From Mycolicibacter nonchromogenicus (GTDB lineage Bacteria > Actinomycetota > Actinomycetes > Mycobacteriales > Mycobacteriaceae), in contig NZ_LQPI01000039.1 in the NCBI RefSeq assembly GCF_002101775.1, positions 1-64,000 of the forward strand: a stretch of DNA of 64,000 bases. Reading direction: 5' to 3'. Positions 31,054 to 38,990 of the stretch are shown one piece after another. Both the position numbers and the translations under genes were made by a program. Numbering within the stretch: the first letter of the stretch is position 1; every line of letters starts with the position of its first letter. A model generated the notes under the pieces. The model did no database searches. It saw only the letters and a program-made list of their open reading frames with translations, and had not been told where the DNA came from.

Positions 31054-31464
31054 CTAGACCTTGCGGGCGGTCTTGGCCGCGCGGTCCAGTTCCCAGTAGG
31101 CGCGCAGCGCGACGAGCTTGCCCGCCGCGTCGGCCTTGTAGGTGAACACACCCTCGGTGACGATCTGGTGACCGCCCATGGTGATGGTGATGTTGCCGGT
31201 GTTGGCTTCCTCGTCACCACACTGGAAGGTGTCGGAGAAGTTGAATTCGATCTTGTCGGTGCTCGCGATCGCCTTGTCCCAGAAGGCGGAGATCTCGTCG
31301 CGACCGCGGTGGCCCTTGCCCTCCGGGTCGAAGTGCGACGGCCCGACCGGATCCTGCACGATCGCATCGTCGGCGAAGTTCGCCAGCCAGGCTTCCTTGT
31401 CGCGGGCGATGACGGCCTCCCGCGAACGAAGGCCTGCTACGTGGGCGGGGTGATCTGCGTTCAT
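31054..31464 (-). CDS. Ketosteroid delta5-isomerase-like protein
   Basis: The 136-residue NTF2-fold protein contains FADDAIVQDPVGPS (about residues 29-42), which aligns with the catalytic region ADDATVEDPxG of bacterial ketosteroid isomerase and keeps the general-base Asp. The C-terminal block ends LVALRAYWELD like KSI MQAYW. The oxyanion-hole Asp of KSI (in VIDVMRF) aligns here with a Glu or Gly (VTEGVFTY), so activity may be altered. The ATG gives a normal KSI length; in-frame extension upstream runs inside ltp3 and is rejected. It lies 50 bp after ltp3 and is probably co-expressed with it. Confidence 0.8.
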   Translation of the reverse strand: MNADHPAHVAGLRSREAVIARDKEAWLANFADDAIVQDPVGPSHFDPEGKGHRGRDEISAFWDKAIASTDKIEFNFSDTFQCGDEEANTGNITITMGGHQIVTEGVFTYKADAAGKLVALRAYWELDRAAKTARKV

Positions 31465-31514
31465 CCGAGTGTCCTTCTCAGTTGGCGGGCTTGATGCGAC
31501 GGTCTCGACCCTCG

Positions 31515-32687
31515 CTAACCGCCCGGCTTGTCGGCGCCGACAACCCACATCGAGTAGTACTGCGAGCCGCCGCCGTAGGCGTGGCCAAGCGCCTTGCGGG
31601 CGTTGGGCACCTGGTGGTCGCCGGCCTTGCCCATCACCTGGATCGCGGACTCGGCGAACCGGATCATGCCCGAGGCGCCGATCGGGTTGGACGACAGCAC
31701 TCCGCCGGAGGCGTTCACCGGCAGCTTCCCGCCGATCGCCGTCTCGCCGGCCTGGGTGAGTTTCCAGCCCTCGCCGGGTGCCGCGAAGCCCAGGTTCTCC
31801 AGCCACATCGGCTCGAACCAGGAGAACGGCACATAGATCTCCGCGGCGTCGATCTCGTCGATCGGACTGGTGATCCCGGCTTCCTTCCACAGCGCGGCAG
31901 CCGCGTCCCGGCCGGCCTGCGGATTGACCTGGTCGCGACCGGCGTAGGCCAACGGCTCGGTGCGCAGCGCGGTGGCGTGGATCCAGGCCACCGGCTCGCC
32001 GGCGTCGATGCGGACCTGCGCGGCGGTCTCGTCGCCGATCACCAGCGCGCAGGCACCATCGGATGAGGGGCACGTCTCATCGAAACGAATGGGATCCCAA
32101 AGCATTTGGGACGACATCACCTTCTCCACGGTGATGTCGGGCTGGTGCAGGTGCGCCAGGGGGTTGCGGGCGCCGTTGAGGCGATCCTTGACCGCGACCA
32201 TCGCGCCGATGTCGTTCGGCGCTCCGGAACGGCGGATGTAAGCACGCACGTGAGGGGCGAAATAACCGCCGGCGCCGGCCCCGACCGGTTTGGTGAACGG
32301 CACCGGGATGCTCAGCGCCCACATGGCGTTGGACTCCGACTGCTTCTCCCAGGCCATCGCCAGCACGCGCCGGTACTTGCCGGACTTCACCAGGCTGGCC
32401 GCCACGATCGCGGTCGAACCGCCCACCGACCCCGCGGTGTGCACCCGGATCAGCGGCTTGCCGGTGGCGCCCACGGCGTCGGCCATGAACAACTCGGGCA
32501 TCATCACGCCCTCGAAGAAGTCCGGCGCCTTACCGACCACCACCGCGTCGATGTCGTCGAACGTTGAGCCCGAGTCGGCCAGCGCGCGGTCGATGGCCTC
32601 ACGCACCAGGCCGTTCATCGACACGTCCTGGCGCTTGGCGACGTACTTGGTCTGCCCGGTACCCAGCACCGCAGCGAGTTGGCCCAT
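31515..32687 (-). CDS. ltp3: Thiolase-fold sterol side-chain aldolase Ltp3
   Basis: The 390-residue LTP/thiolase-fold protein corresponds to Rv3523. In actinobacteria Ltp3 and Ltp4 cleave the branched C24 side chains of phytosterols by retro-aldol reaction. It begins GQLAAVLGTGQTKYVAKRQDVSM and has LPVNASGGVLSSNPIGASGMIRFAES (about 320-345) with the family His replaced by Ser/Gly features. Thiolase-type Cys residues are not conserved, as is usual for the aldolase branch. The start overlaps the ltp4 stop (ATGA), consistent with a heteromeric complex. Confidence 0.9.
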   Translation of the reverse strand: MGQLAAVLGTGQTKYVAKRQDVSMNGLVREAIDRALADSGSTFDDIDAVVVGKAPDFFEGVMMPELFMADAVGATGKPLIRVHTAGSVGGSTAIVAASLVKSGKYRRVLAMAWEKQSESNAMWALSIPVPFTKPVGAGAGGYFAPHVRAYIRRSGAPNDIGAMVAVKDRLNGARNPLAHLHQPDITVEKVMSSQMLWDPIRFDETCPSSDGACALVIGDETAAQVRIDAGEPVAWIHATALRTEPLAYAGRDQVNPQAGRDAAAALWKEAGITSPIDEIDAAEIYVPFSWFEPMWLENLGFAAPGEGWKLTQAGETAIGGKLPVNASGGVLSSNPIGASGMIRFAESAIQVMGKAGDHQVPNARKALGHAYGGGSQYYSMWVVGADKPGG

Positions 32688-33751
32688 CAGTTGCGTCCTT
32701 CCATGACCGCGACCAGATTCTGTTGCAGCGCCGGGCCGCTGGTGGCATGCGCCAGCACACGTTCGGCCGAACGGTTGAAGATGTGCTGCGCCGCGAAGCC
32801 GATTCGCTCCAGTCCGGCGACGAACATCGGGTTGGCCGCCAGGGCCCCGCCGGAGGGATTCACCTTCGTCTTCGACGGCAGGCGCATCGCCTCGGTCACG
32901 ATCAGGTGCTGATGGGTGAACGGTGCGTGGATCTCGGCGACGTCCACCGCCGGCAGGTCGTCACCGGTGGCGGCGCGCGTCGAGGCGGTGGTCGACGGCG
33001 ACCGGGTCAGGTCGCGGCTGCCGAGCACTCCGGATTCGATGCGGTGCTCGAAACCGGTGATCCAGGCCGGGTTTTCGCACAGTTCACGGGCTCTGTCGCC
33101 CGCGGCCAGAACGATCACGGCAGCGCCATCGGTGATCGGTGCGATGTCGTGCCGGCGCAGCGGGTCGGCGAAGAACGGACGCTCCAGCAGCTCGTCGAGG
33201 TTGGCCGATGACTCCACCGAATCCACCCGTTCGGCGACCAGGAACGAATCCATTGCCACCCGCGCCATCTGCTCAGCGGTCCACTGGCCGCCGTCCAGGC
33301 CGAGGCGGGCCTGCAGTGCTGCGATCGAAACGGAGTCCGGCCACAGCGGCGCGACGGTATAGGGGTCGGTCTGCAGGGCAAGGATGCGGCGCAGCTGGCC
33401 GGCCGAAGACTTGCCGAACCCGTAGGCCAACGCGATGTCGACCTCGCCGGTCAACACCTTGATGTAGGCCTCATACAGCGCCCAGGCGCCGTCCATCTCC
33501 ACGTGCGACTCGTTGATCGGCGGAACCGCGCCGATCGAGTCGATCGCCGAGATGAACGAAAAAGCCCGGCCGGCAAGGTAATCCGAGGAACCGGAGCACC
33601 AGAAGCCGATGTCGCGCTGGGAGATGCCCAGCTCGGAGTACAACTGAGCGAAACACGGCATCAACATCTCGACGCCGTTGGTGGTGCCGTCGGTGCGGCG
33701 AACGTGCGGGGCGTGGGCGAAGCCCACCACCGCGACATCGCGTTGCGTCAT
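32687..33751 (-). CDS. ltp4: Thiolase-fold sterol side-chain aldolase Ltp4
   Basis: The 354 residues match the M. tuberculosis Rv3522 length. The protein begins TQRDVAVVGFAHAPHVRR and keeps VNPSGGALAANPMFVAGLERIGFAAQ (about 300-325). It lacks several thiolase catalytic residues and is expected to act together with Ltp3 and an acyl-CoA-binding DUF35 protein encoded just upstream. Extension into the DUF35 gene is rejected. It starts 8 bp after the DUF35 gene stop. Confidence 0.9.
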   Translation of the reverse strand: MTQRDVAVVGFAHAPHVRRTDGTTNGVEMLMPCFAQLYSELGISQRDIGFWCSGSSDYLAGRAFSFISAIDSIGAVPPINESHVEMDGAWALYEAYIKVLTGEVDIALAYGFGKSSAGQLRRILALQTDPYTVAPLWPDSVSIAALQARLGLDGGQWTAEQMARVAMDSFLVAERVDSVESSANLDELLERPFFADPLRRHDIAPITDGAAVIVLAAGDRARELCENPAWITGFEHRIESGVLGSRDLTRSPSTTASTRAATGDDLPAVDVAEIHAPFTHQHLIVTEAMRLPSKTKVNPSGGALAANPMFVAGLERIGFAAQHIFNRSAERVLAHATSGPALQQNLVAVMEGRN

Positions 33752-33759
33752 GCTGCCCC

Positions 33760-34752
33760 TCACAGGTGGTGCTTGTAGGTGTCGTAGTCGGCGTCCGGTT
33801 CGCCGGAGGGCCGGAAGTACTCGATGTTGTCGATGCCCAGGCCCCACTCTTCGCGGGGCTTCCACACGGCCTCGACCCGCAGGCCCATCCGCACCTCGTG
33901 GGCGTCGATCTCAGACACCAGATGCAGGAAGGGGATGTCGGCGCCGTCGAGCAGAACATAGGCGGCCACATACGGCGGCTTGATGCGCTGCCCGGCGAAC
34001 GGGATGTTGATGATCGCGAACGTCGTCACCGTGCCCTTGTCGGGCAGCTCGACGAAGGTGTCCAACGGCAGACCGGTGGCCGGATCGGCCTCCTTGGGCG
34101 GGAAGTACAACTTGCCGTCGGCGCCGGTGCGCGCCCCGAGCAGCTTGCCCTCCTGCAGCGCACGCAGATACGCGCTCTCCGGCAGCGATGCGGTGTGCTG
34201 GATCTCCAGGGTGGAGGGGGTCACGATCATGGTCACCGGGTCGCGCTCATCGGGGGTGTCGGCCGGCGGCTCGGCGTCCTCGCCGACGGCGAAGTAGGCG
34301 ATGTCGGTGATCGCGCCGACGGTCTCGTCGGCCCAGTGCGCGTGCACCCGGGTGCCGACGCTGATGTCCTTGGGGCTGTCGACTGCCACCGCGTGCAGCA
34401 ACGGCACGTCGGCGCCGTCGAGCTTGATCAGTGCCCAGGCGAACGGGGTGTCCAGCGGCTGGCCCTCCAGCGGCGCCGGCTGCCACGACCACGACACCAC
34501 GGTGCCGACACTGGCCACCGGTACGATCTCGGTGAGCGGTTCGTAGCTGACCGGGTCATACTCGGCCGGCGGCACGTACACCCGACCGTCGGAACCACGG
34601 ACGCCGACGATGCGGCGCTCACGCAGAGCGGTGAAGAAAGCGCCCAGAACGGGGCCGACTGAACGTGTGTAGTCGAAGGACAACTTCAGCGGCGCAGAAA
34701 GAGGTGGCTCATGCTCATCGATCTGCGCGCGGTTGCTTTGGCTGGCAGTCAC
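33760..34752 (-). CDS. Double DUF35 OB-fold protein (Rv3521 type), partner of Ltp3/Ltp4
   Basis: The protein (about 330 residues from the chosen GTG) contains two copies of a DUF35 OB-fold: PFAWALIKLDGADVPLLHAV (about 130-149) and PYVAAYVLLDGADIPFLHLV (about 265-284), each preceded by a rubredoxin-like spacer lacking the zinc cysteines. DUF35 domains bind acyl-CoA and dock on Ltp aldolases, as ChsH2 does with Ltp2. The order DUF35-ltp4-ltp3 suggests one complex. The start is the first good codon after the KstR box; a start further in, near residue 20, cannot be excluded. Confidence 0.85.
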   Translation of the reverse strand: MTASQSNRAQIDEHEPPLSAPLKLSFDYTRSVGPVLGAFFTALRERRIVGVRGSDGRVYVPPAEYDPVSYEPLTEIVPVASVGTVVSWSWQPAPLEGQPLDTPFAWALIKLDGADVPLLHAVAVDSPKDISVGTRVHAHWADETVGAITDIAYFAVGEDAEPPADTPDERDPVTMIVTPSTLEIQHTASLPESAYLRALQEGKLLGARTGADGKLYFPPKEADPATGLPLDTFVELPDKGTVTTFAIINIPFAGQRIKPPYVAAYVLLDGADIPFLHLVSEIDAHEVRMGLRVEAVWKPREEWGLGIDNIEYFRPSGEPDADYDTYKHHL

Positions 34753-34761
34753 GGCATCGAG

Positions 34762-34775
34762 TAGAACAGGTTCTA
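34762..34775. promoter_or_regulatory. KstR operator between the DUF35 gene and the F420 enzyme gene
   Basis: TAGAACAGGTTCTA matches TnnAACnnGTTnnA with a nearly perfect palindrome. It lies 10 bp upstream of the DUF35 gene and 35 bp upstream of the divergent F420-dependent gene, so it can control both. Confidence 0.85.
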
Positions 34776-34810
34776 ACAATGGTGGCAAGCAGGCGAGCGA
34801 GGAGCCAAGG

Positions 34811-35842
34811 ATGAAGCTGGGACTGCAACTCGGATATTGGGGCGCGCAGCCGCCTGCCAACCACGCCGAACTGGTGGCAGCTGCCGAGGACGCGGGTTTC
34901 GACGCGGTTTTCACCGCTGAGGCCTGGGGCTCCGACGCCTACACGCCGCTGGCCTGGTGGGGCTCGTCGACGTCACGGGTTCGGTTGGGCACCTCGGTGG
35001 TTCAGCTGTCGGCGCGCACCCCGACCGCATGCGCGATGGCCGCCTTGACCCTGGACCACCTCTCCGGTGGCCGCCACATTCTGGGCCTGGGCGTGTCCGG
35101 CCCTCAGGTGGTGGAGGGCTGGTACGGCCAGCGCTTCGGCAAACCGCTCGCCCGCACCCGCGAGTACATCGACATCCTGCGCCAGGTCTGGGCCCGTGAG
35201 GCCCCGGTGACCAGCGCCGGCCCGCACTACCCGCTGCCGATCAGCGGTGAGGGCACCACCGGGCTGGGCAAGGCCCTCAAGCCGATCACCCACCCGCGCC
35301 GGGCCGACATCCCGGTGATGCTCGGCGCCGAAGGCCCCAAAAACGTCGCGCTGTCGGCCGAGATCGCCGACGGCTGGCTGCCCATCTTCTACTCCCCGCG
35401 GCTGGCCGGCATGTACAACGAATGGCTCGACGAGGGCTTCGCCCGCCCGGGTGCTCGCCGTACCCGCGAGACCTTCGAGATCTGCGCGACGGCCAACATC
35501 GTCATCACCGAAGACCGCGCCGCGGCGTTCGCGGCCATGAAGCCCTACCTGGCCCTCTACATGGGCGGCATGGGGTCCGAGGACACCAACTTCCACGCCG
35601 AGGTCTACCGCCGGATGGGGTATGCGGAGGTCGTCGACGACGTGACCAAGCTGTTCCGCAGCGGGCAGAAGGACAAAGCCGGCGAGATCATCCCCGACGA
35701 ACTGGTGGACGACGCCGCGATCGTGGGCGACATCGACTACGTCCGTCAGCAGATCAAGGTCTGGGAAGCCGCCGGCGTCACCATGATGGTGGTCACCGGC
35801 CGCAGCACCGAGCAGATCCAGCAGCTGGCCTCGCTGATTTAG
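34811..35842 (+). CDS. F420-dependent LLM oxidoreductase (Rv3520c type)
   Basis: This 343-residue luciferase-like enzyme starts MKLGLQLGYWGAQPP. Family blocks are FDAVFTAEAWGSDAYTPLAWW (about 30-50), VRLGTSVVQLSARTPTACAMAALTLDHLSGGR (about 60-91) and GLGVSGPQVVEGWYGQ. As I recall, M. tuberculosis Rv3520c is of similar size, at the same site in the KstR regulon. It probably reduces or oxidises a steroid-derived carbonyl or enone using F420, but no substrate is established. The ATG is preceded by GAGGAGCCAAGG. Confidence 0.9.
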   Translation: MKLGLQLGYWGAQPPANHAELVAAAEDAGFDAVFTAEAWGSDAYTPLAWWGSSTSRVRLGTSVVQLSARTPTACAMAALTLDHLSGGRHILGLGVSGPQVVEGWYGQRFGKPLARTREYIDILRQVWAREAPVTSAGPHYPLPISGEGTTGLGKALKPITHPRRADIPVMLGAEGPKNVALSAEIADGWLPIFYSPRLAGMYNEWLDEGFARPGARRTRETFEICATANIVITEDRAAAFAAMKPYLALYMGGMGSEDTNFHAEVYRRMGYAEVVDDVTKLFRSGQKDKAGEIIPDELVDDAAIVGDIDYVRQQIKVWEAAGVTMMVVTGRSTEQIQQLASLI

Positions 35843-35866
35843 CGTCGTCCGGCGTGACGCCCAGAC

Positions 35867-36592
35867 TCAGGCGTTAACCACTGCGGCGTCGCCGAAGGTC
35901 ATCTCGACGCGGCCCACCGTTGACGACATCATCGGCCGTTTCGGCAGGCCCAGTGCGGCCAGCTCGCGGGCGTAGGGATGGGTGCCCAGCCGCAACGTGG
36001 TGCCGCCCAGCGACCCGCGCGCCTTCGAAACCCGCATCTCCCAAGGCACTTGGCGGGTGACGCCGTCGAGGTGGCTGAATGCCTGCAGAACCCGCGGCCG
36101 GGATGTGAACAGTCCCGGCACCGGCAGCCCGCGACCGAACTCCATGGTGGCGATGTGCTGGCCGTCGGCGGCGACGTCGAAACCCAACTGCCGGCCGTCG
36201 CGAACAGTGAAGTCCGCCATGATCTTCGGGAATCCCCAGATGGTCCGGCCCGCCTCGCACGTAAACGCTTGGTCGACGGGCAGGTGGTGGATGAACGCCC
36301 CGGCGGAACCCAGTGCTCGCCAGCCGCTGGCCTCGGTGCCGGGCGGGTTGACCATCACCGCCGTGCCGAACTCCAGGTAGCGGCCGAGGTCGCCGTCGAT
36401 ATAGCGGGCCAGCATCAGATTGACCACGGCGCGTCCCGGCTGCTGCTGGAACACCTGCAGCCCGCTGTAGTCGATCATCGCCTGCGCGGCATCCGCCGGC
36501 ACCGAGAACATTGCGGAATGCACGTCCGCATGACGGATGCGAACGGGCATGGTAAGCACAGTGCCAGCGATGGTGTGCTGTGAAAGAGCCAT
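35867..36592 (-). CDS. Acetoacetate-decarboxylase-superfamily protein (Rv3519 type)
   Basis: The 241-residue protein resembles acetoacetate decarboxylases: AGRTIWGFPKIMADFTVRDGRQ (about 125-146) matches the GYPKK-like region carrying the Schiff-base Lys, and HPYARELAALGLPKRPMMS lies near the end. Its position between the F420 enzyme and cyp142 is conserved in M. tuberculosis (Rv3519). The role in sterol breakdown is unknown. Two starts are plausible, this one or an ATG 42 nt further in. With the first, only 28 bp separate it from divergent cyp142. Confidence 0.8.
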   Translation of the reverse strand: MALSQHTIAGTVLTMPVRIRHADVHSAMFSVPADAAQAMIDYSGLQVFQQQPGRAVVNLMLARYIDGDLGRYLEFGTAVMVNPPGTEASGWRALGSAGAFIHHLPVDQAFTCEAGRTIWGFPKIMADFTVRDGRQLGFDVAADGQHIATMEFGRGLPVPGLFTSRPRVLQAFSHLDGVTRQVPWEMRVSKARGSLGGTTLRLGTHPYARELAALGLPKRPMMSSTVGRVEMTFGDAAVVNA

Positions 36593-36620
36593 GCCTGTCA
36601 CTGTAATCCGGAGGACGCCC

Positions 36621-37850
36621 ATGACCGAGGTAACGGCCGATGCGTTGCCGGCCACCAAGCCGGACGTCGATCTGACCGACGGCACGTTCTACGCCGACGG
36701 GGGCGCGCGTAGGGCCTACGCGTGGATGCGGGCCAACGAGCCGGTGTTCCGGGACCGCAACGGGCTGGCCGCGGCGTCGACCTATCAGGCCGTGATCGAC
36801 GCGGAACGTACGCCCGAGGTGTTCTCCAACGCCGGCGGCATCCGTCCGGACCAGCCGGGTTTTCCCTACATGATCGACATGGACGATCCCGCGCACCTGT
36901 TGCGCCGCAAGCTGGTCAACGCCGGATTCACCCGCAAACGGGTGCATGCCCAGCTGCCGTCCATCGAGACGTTGTGCGACACCCTCATCGACGCGGTCTG
37001 CGAGCGCGGGGAGTGCGACTTCGTGCGCGATATCGCCGCCCCGCTTCCGATGGCGGTGATCGGTGACATGCTCGGCGTACTGCCCGAACAGCGCGGCATG
37101 TTGCTCAAGTGGTCCGATGATCTGGTGTGCGGGCTGAGTTCGCACCTCGACCCGGAATCGGCCACCTTCCAGGCCGTGATGGAGGCGTTCAGCGCCTACA
37201 CCGCGTTCACCATGGACCTGATCGGCAAACGCCGAGCCGAGCCCGCCGACGACCTGTTCTCCATCCTGGTCAACGCCGAGGTGGACGGGCAGCGGATGAG
37301 CGACGACGAGATCGTGTTCGAGACGCTGTTGATCCTGATCGGCGGCGACGAGACCACCCGGCACACCCTTTCCGGCGGCACGGAGCAGCTGCTGCGTCAC
37401 CGCGATCAGTGGGAGTTGCTGCGCAGCGATCCCGATCGGGTGCCGGTGGCGATCGAGGAGATGCTGCGGTGGACCTCGCCGGTGAAGAACATGTGCCGCA
37501 CCCTGACCCGCGACTTCGAGTTCCACGGAACGCAGCTGCGCGAGGGCGAGAAGATGCTGCTGCTGTTCGAGTCGGCAAACTTCGACGAGTCGGTGTTCGA
37601 AGAGCCGGAACGTTTCGACGTCACCCGCGATCCCAACAGTCACGTGGCATTCGGCTTCGGCACCCATTTCTGCCTGGGCAACCAGCTCGCCCGGCTGGAA
37701 CTGCGGCTGATGACGCAGCGGATCCTGCAACGGCTGCCCGATCTGCGGCTGGCATCTGACAACGCGCTGCCGCTGCGCCCGGCGAACTTCGTCAGCGGCT
37801 TGGAGGCGATGCCGGTGGTGTTCACCCCGAGCAAGCCGGTGCTGGCGTAG
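36621..37850 (+). CDS. cyp142: Steroid C26 monooxygenase CYP142
   Basis: This 409-residue P450 corresponds to Rv3518c. CYP142 hydroxylates the cholesterol or cholestenone C26, as CYP125 does, with opposite stereochemistry. The sequence matches well: FRDRNGLAAASTYQAVIDAER (about 38-58), GGDETTRHTLSGGTEQLLR in helix I and the heme Cys near residue 353 in AFGFGTHFCLGNQLARLE. The ATG has GGAGG at 36610-36614. No KstR box is visible in the 28-bp gap upstream, so its promoter must overlap the neighbouring gene or differ from the rest of the regulon. Confidence 0.93.
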   Translation: MTEVTADALPATKPDVDLTDGTFYADGGARRAYAWMRANEPVFRDRNGLAAASTYQAVIDAERTPEVFSNAGGIRPDQPGFPYMIDMDDPAHLLRRKLVNAGFTRKRVHAQLPSIETLCDTLIDAVCERGECDFVRDIAAPLPMAVIGDMLGVLPEQRGMLLKWSDDLVCGLSSHLDPESATFQAVMEAFSAYTAFTMDLIGKRRAEPADDLFSILVNAEVDGQRMSDDEIVFETLLILIGGDETTRHTLSGGTEQLLRHRDQWELLRSDPDRVPVAIEEMLRWTSPVKNMCRTLTRDFEFHGTQLREGEKMLLLFESANFDESVFEEPERFDVTRDPNSHVAFGFGTHFCLGNQLARLELRLMTQRILQRLPDLRLASDNALPLRPANFVSGLEAMPVVFTPSKPVLA

Positions 37851-37862
37851 CCGCCCGGACGG

Positions 37863-37918
37863 CGAGCGTGTGATCAGACGCGAAAATTCGCGGATTTCGC
37901 TGACTGATTACACGTTCG
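37863..37918. repeat. Nested palindrome at the 3' end of the endonuclease-like gene
   Basis: The outer stem is 14 bp (37863-37876 with 37905-37918), with two G-T pairs and otherwise perfect. The inner hairpin is CGCGAAAATTCGCG (37879-37892). It closely resembles the element at 38802-38861 (shared CGAGCGTGT...TGATTACACG). It contains the stop codon of the adjacent gene, so the gene end is part of the element. Confidence 0.75.
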
Positions 37919-38758
37919 ACGAGCCCACGCGTCGCGGACACGGCCGATGATGCTGCCTTCGGTGTCTTCGCGTGTGATCCGCAGATCGATCCAGCCAAGA
38001 CCGGTGACCGTCTCGTGGCGGCGGATGTCCTTGTTGAATTGCCGCGGGCTCGTGCGGTGGTGGTCGCCCTCATAGTCCAGGCCGACTTTGATGTCCTCCC
38101 AGCCCATGTCCAGCACTGCGACCAGTTGCTCCCACGCGTCGTAGACCGGGATCTGGGTCTGCGGGGGTGGGAAACCCGCCCGAATCAGCAACAGCCGCAA
38201 CCAGGTTTCGCGGGGAGATTCGGCGCCGGCGTCGACGAGTTCCAGCGCCTTGCGCGCACGGCGGATCCCTCGCCGGCCGCGGTAGCGCTCGGCCAGCACG
38301 TCGACATCGGCGATCTTGAGATCGCTGGCCCGGGCGAGCGCGTCGATGGCCGCCACGGCCTTTCCCAGCGGATAACGGCAGGCGAGGTCTAACGCGGTCC
38401 GGGCGGGCGTGGTGGCGGGAAGGCCCGCAACAATGCGGAACTCGTCGTCACCGATGCGGTCCGACCAGGTGTGGACACCCTTGGGCGGCCGGCGGCAGTC
38501 ATAGAGCAACTCGGCGGGAGCACGGTCTTCGACCCACTTCGCGCCGTGCAGGGCGGCGGCGGATTGCCCAGCGATCACCCCGCGCCGTCGAGACCACAAC
38601 CACGCGGCGTGCGCCCGCAGCGCGGCGGTGGGCTCCGTTACCCGCGGCACATAGACGTCGGGATGGATCGCGGTGAATCGGCTGCTGAGCGCGTACTTGG
38701 TCAACCGCGCTGCGGCTACGGCTTCGCTACCTAGGAATGGTTGGCCGGGTTCTCCCAT
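37874..38758 (-). CDS. AbiEi-like / DUF559-type endonuclease-fold protein
   Basis: The 294-residue protein has an N-terminal segment like the AbiEi antitoxin / transcriptional-regulator winged helix (LTKYALSSRFTAIHPDVYVPR, about 19-39) and a C-terminal Vsr/DUF559-like nuclease fold. In the latter, ESPRETWLRLLLI is followed by VGLDYEGDHHRTSPRQFNKDIRR (about 228-250), where Asp, Glu and Asp could be PD-(D/E)xK metal ligands. Many such genes occur dispersed in mycobacterial genomes with no known target. It is flanked on both sides by related palindromes and sits alone between cyp142 and the SDR gene. A start 13 codons upstream is possible. Confidence 0.8.
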   Translation of the reverse strand: MGEPGQPFLGSEAVAAARLTKYALSSRFTAIHPDVYVPRVTEPTAALRAHAAWLWSRRRGVIAGQSAAALHGAKWVEDRAPAELLYDCRRPPKGVHTWSDRIGDDEFRIVAGLPATTPARTALDLACRYPLGKAVAAIDALARASDLKIADVDVLAERYRGRRGIRRARKALELVDAGAESPRETWLRLLLIRAGFPPPQTQIPVYDAWEQLVAVLDMGWEDIKVGLDYEGDHHRTSPRQFNKDIRRHETVTGLGWIDLRITREDTEGSIIGRVRDAWARRTCNQSAKSANFRV

Positions 38759-38801
38759 GGCGGGAGTCTGCACACCGACACCGACAAGATCGTCCACCTA
38801 T

Positions 38802-38861
38802 GCCGAGCGTGTACTCAGACCGAGAAATCGCCCGAAAATTCGGGCTGATTACACGCTCGGC
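38802..38861. repeat. Nested palindrome upstream of the endonuclease-like gene
   Basis: The 12-bp perfect outer arms (38802-38813 with 38850-38861) extend to 16 bp with one mismatch. The inner hairpin is GCCCGAAAATTCGGGC (38830-38845). It is related to the element at the other end of the same gene. Confidence 0.75.
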
Positions 38862-38968
38862 GCGAGACGGTCGGGCAAAGGCGCGAGACGGTCGGGCAAA
38901 GGCGCGAGACGGTCGGGCAAAGGCGCGAGACGGTCGGGCGTGGGCGGCGCGAGACGGCCGGACAAAGG
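38861..38968. repeat. 21-bp tandem repeat (VNTR-like)
   Basis: The unit CGCGAGACGGTCGGGCAAAGG occurs perfectly three times from 38861. A fourth copy diverges at its end, and a fifth, degenerate copy begins at 38948. It abuts the palindrome and lies 22 bp from the SDR stop. The number of copies is likely variable between strains. Confidence 0.88.
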
Positions 38969-38990
38969 CCCGCGAAGGCCCGCGAAGGGA

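Noticed and set aside
31465..32073. Upstream extension of the isomerase-like frame into ltp3
   Set aside because: The extension is an antisense-free shifted reading of ltp3; the 136-residue version has normal KSI length.
35874..37730. 618-codon minus-strand frame covering cyp142 and the decarboxylase-like gene
   Set aside because: cyp142 on the plus strand is unambiguous; this frame has no recognisable domain.
38861..38968. Possible CRISPR array
   Set aside because: The 21-bp units are directly adjacent with no unique spacers and no cas genes nearby.
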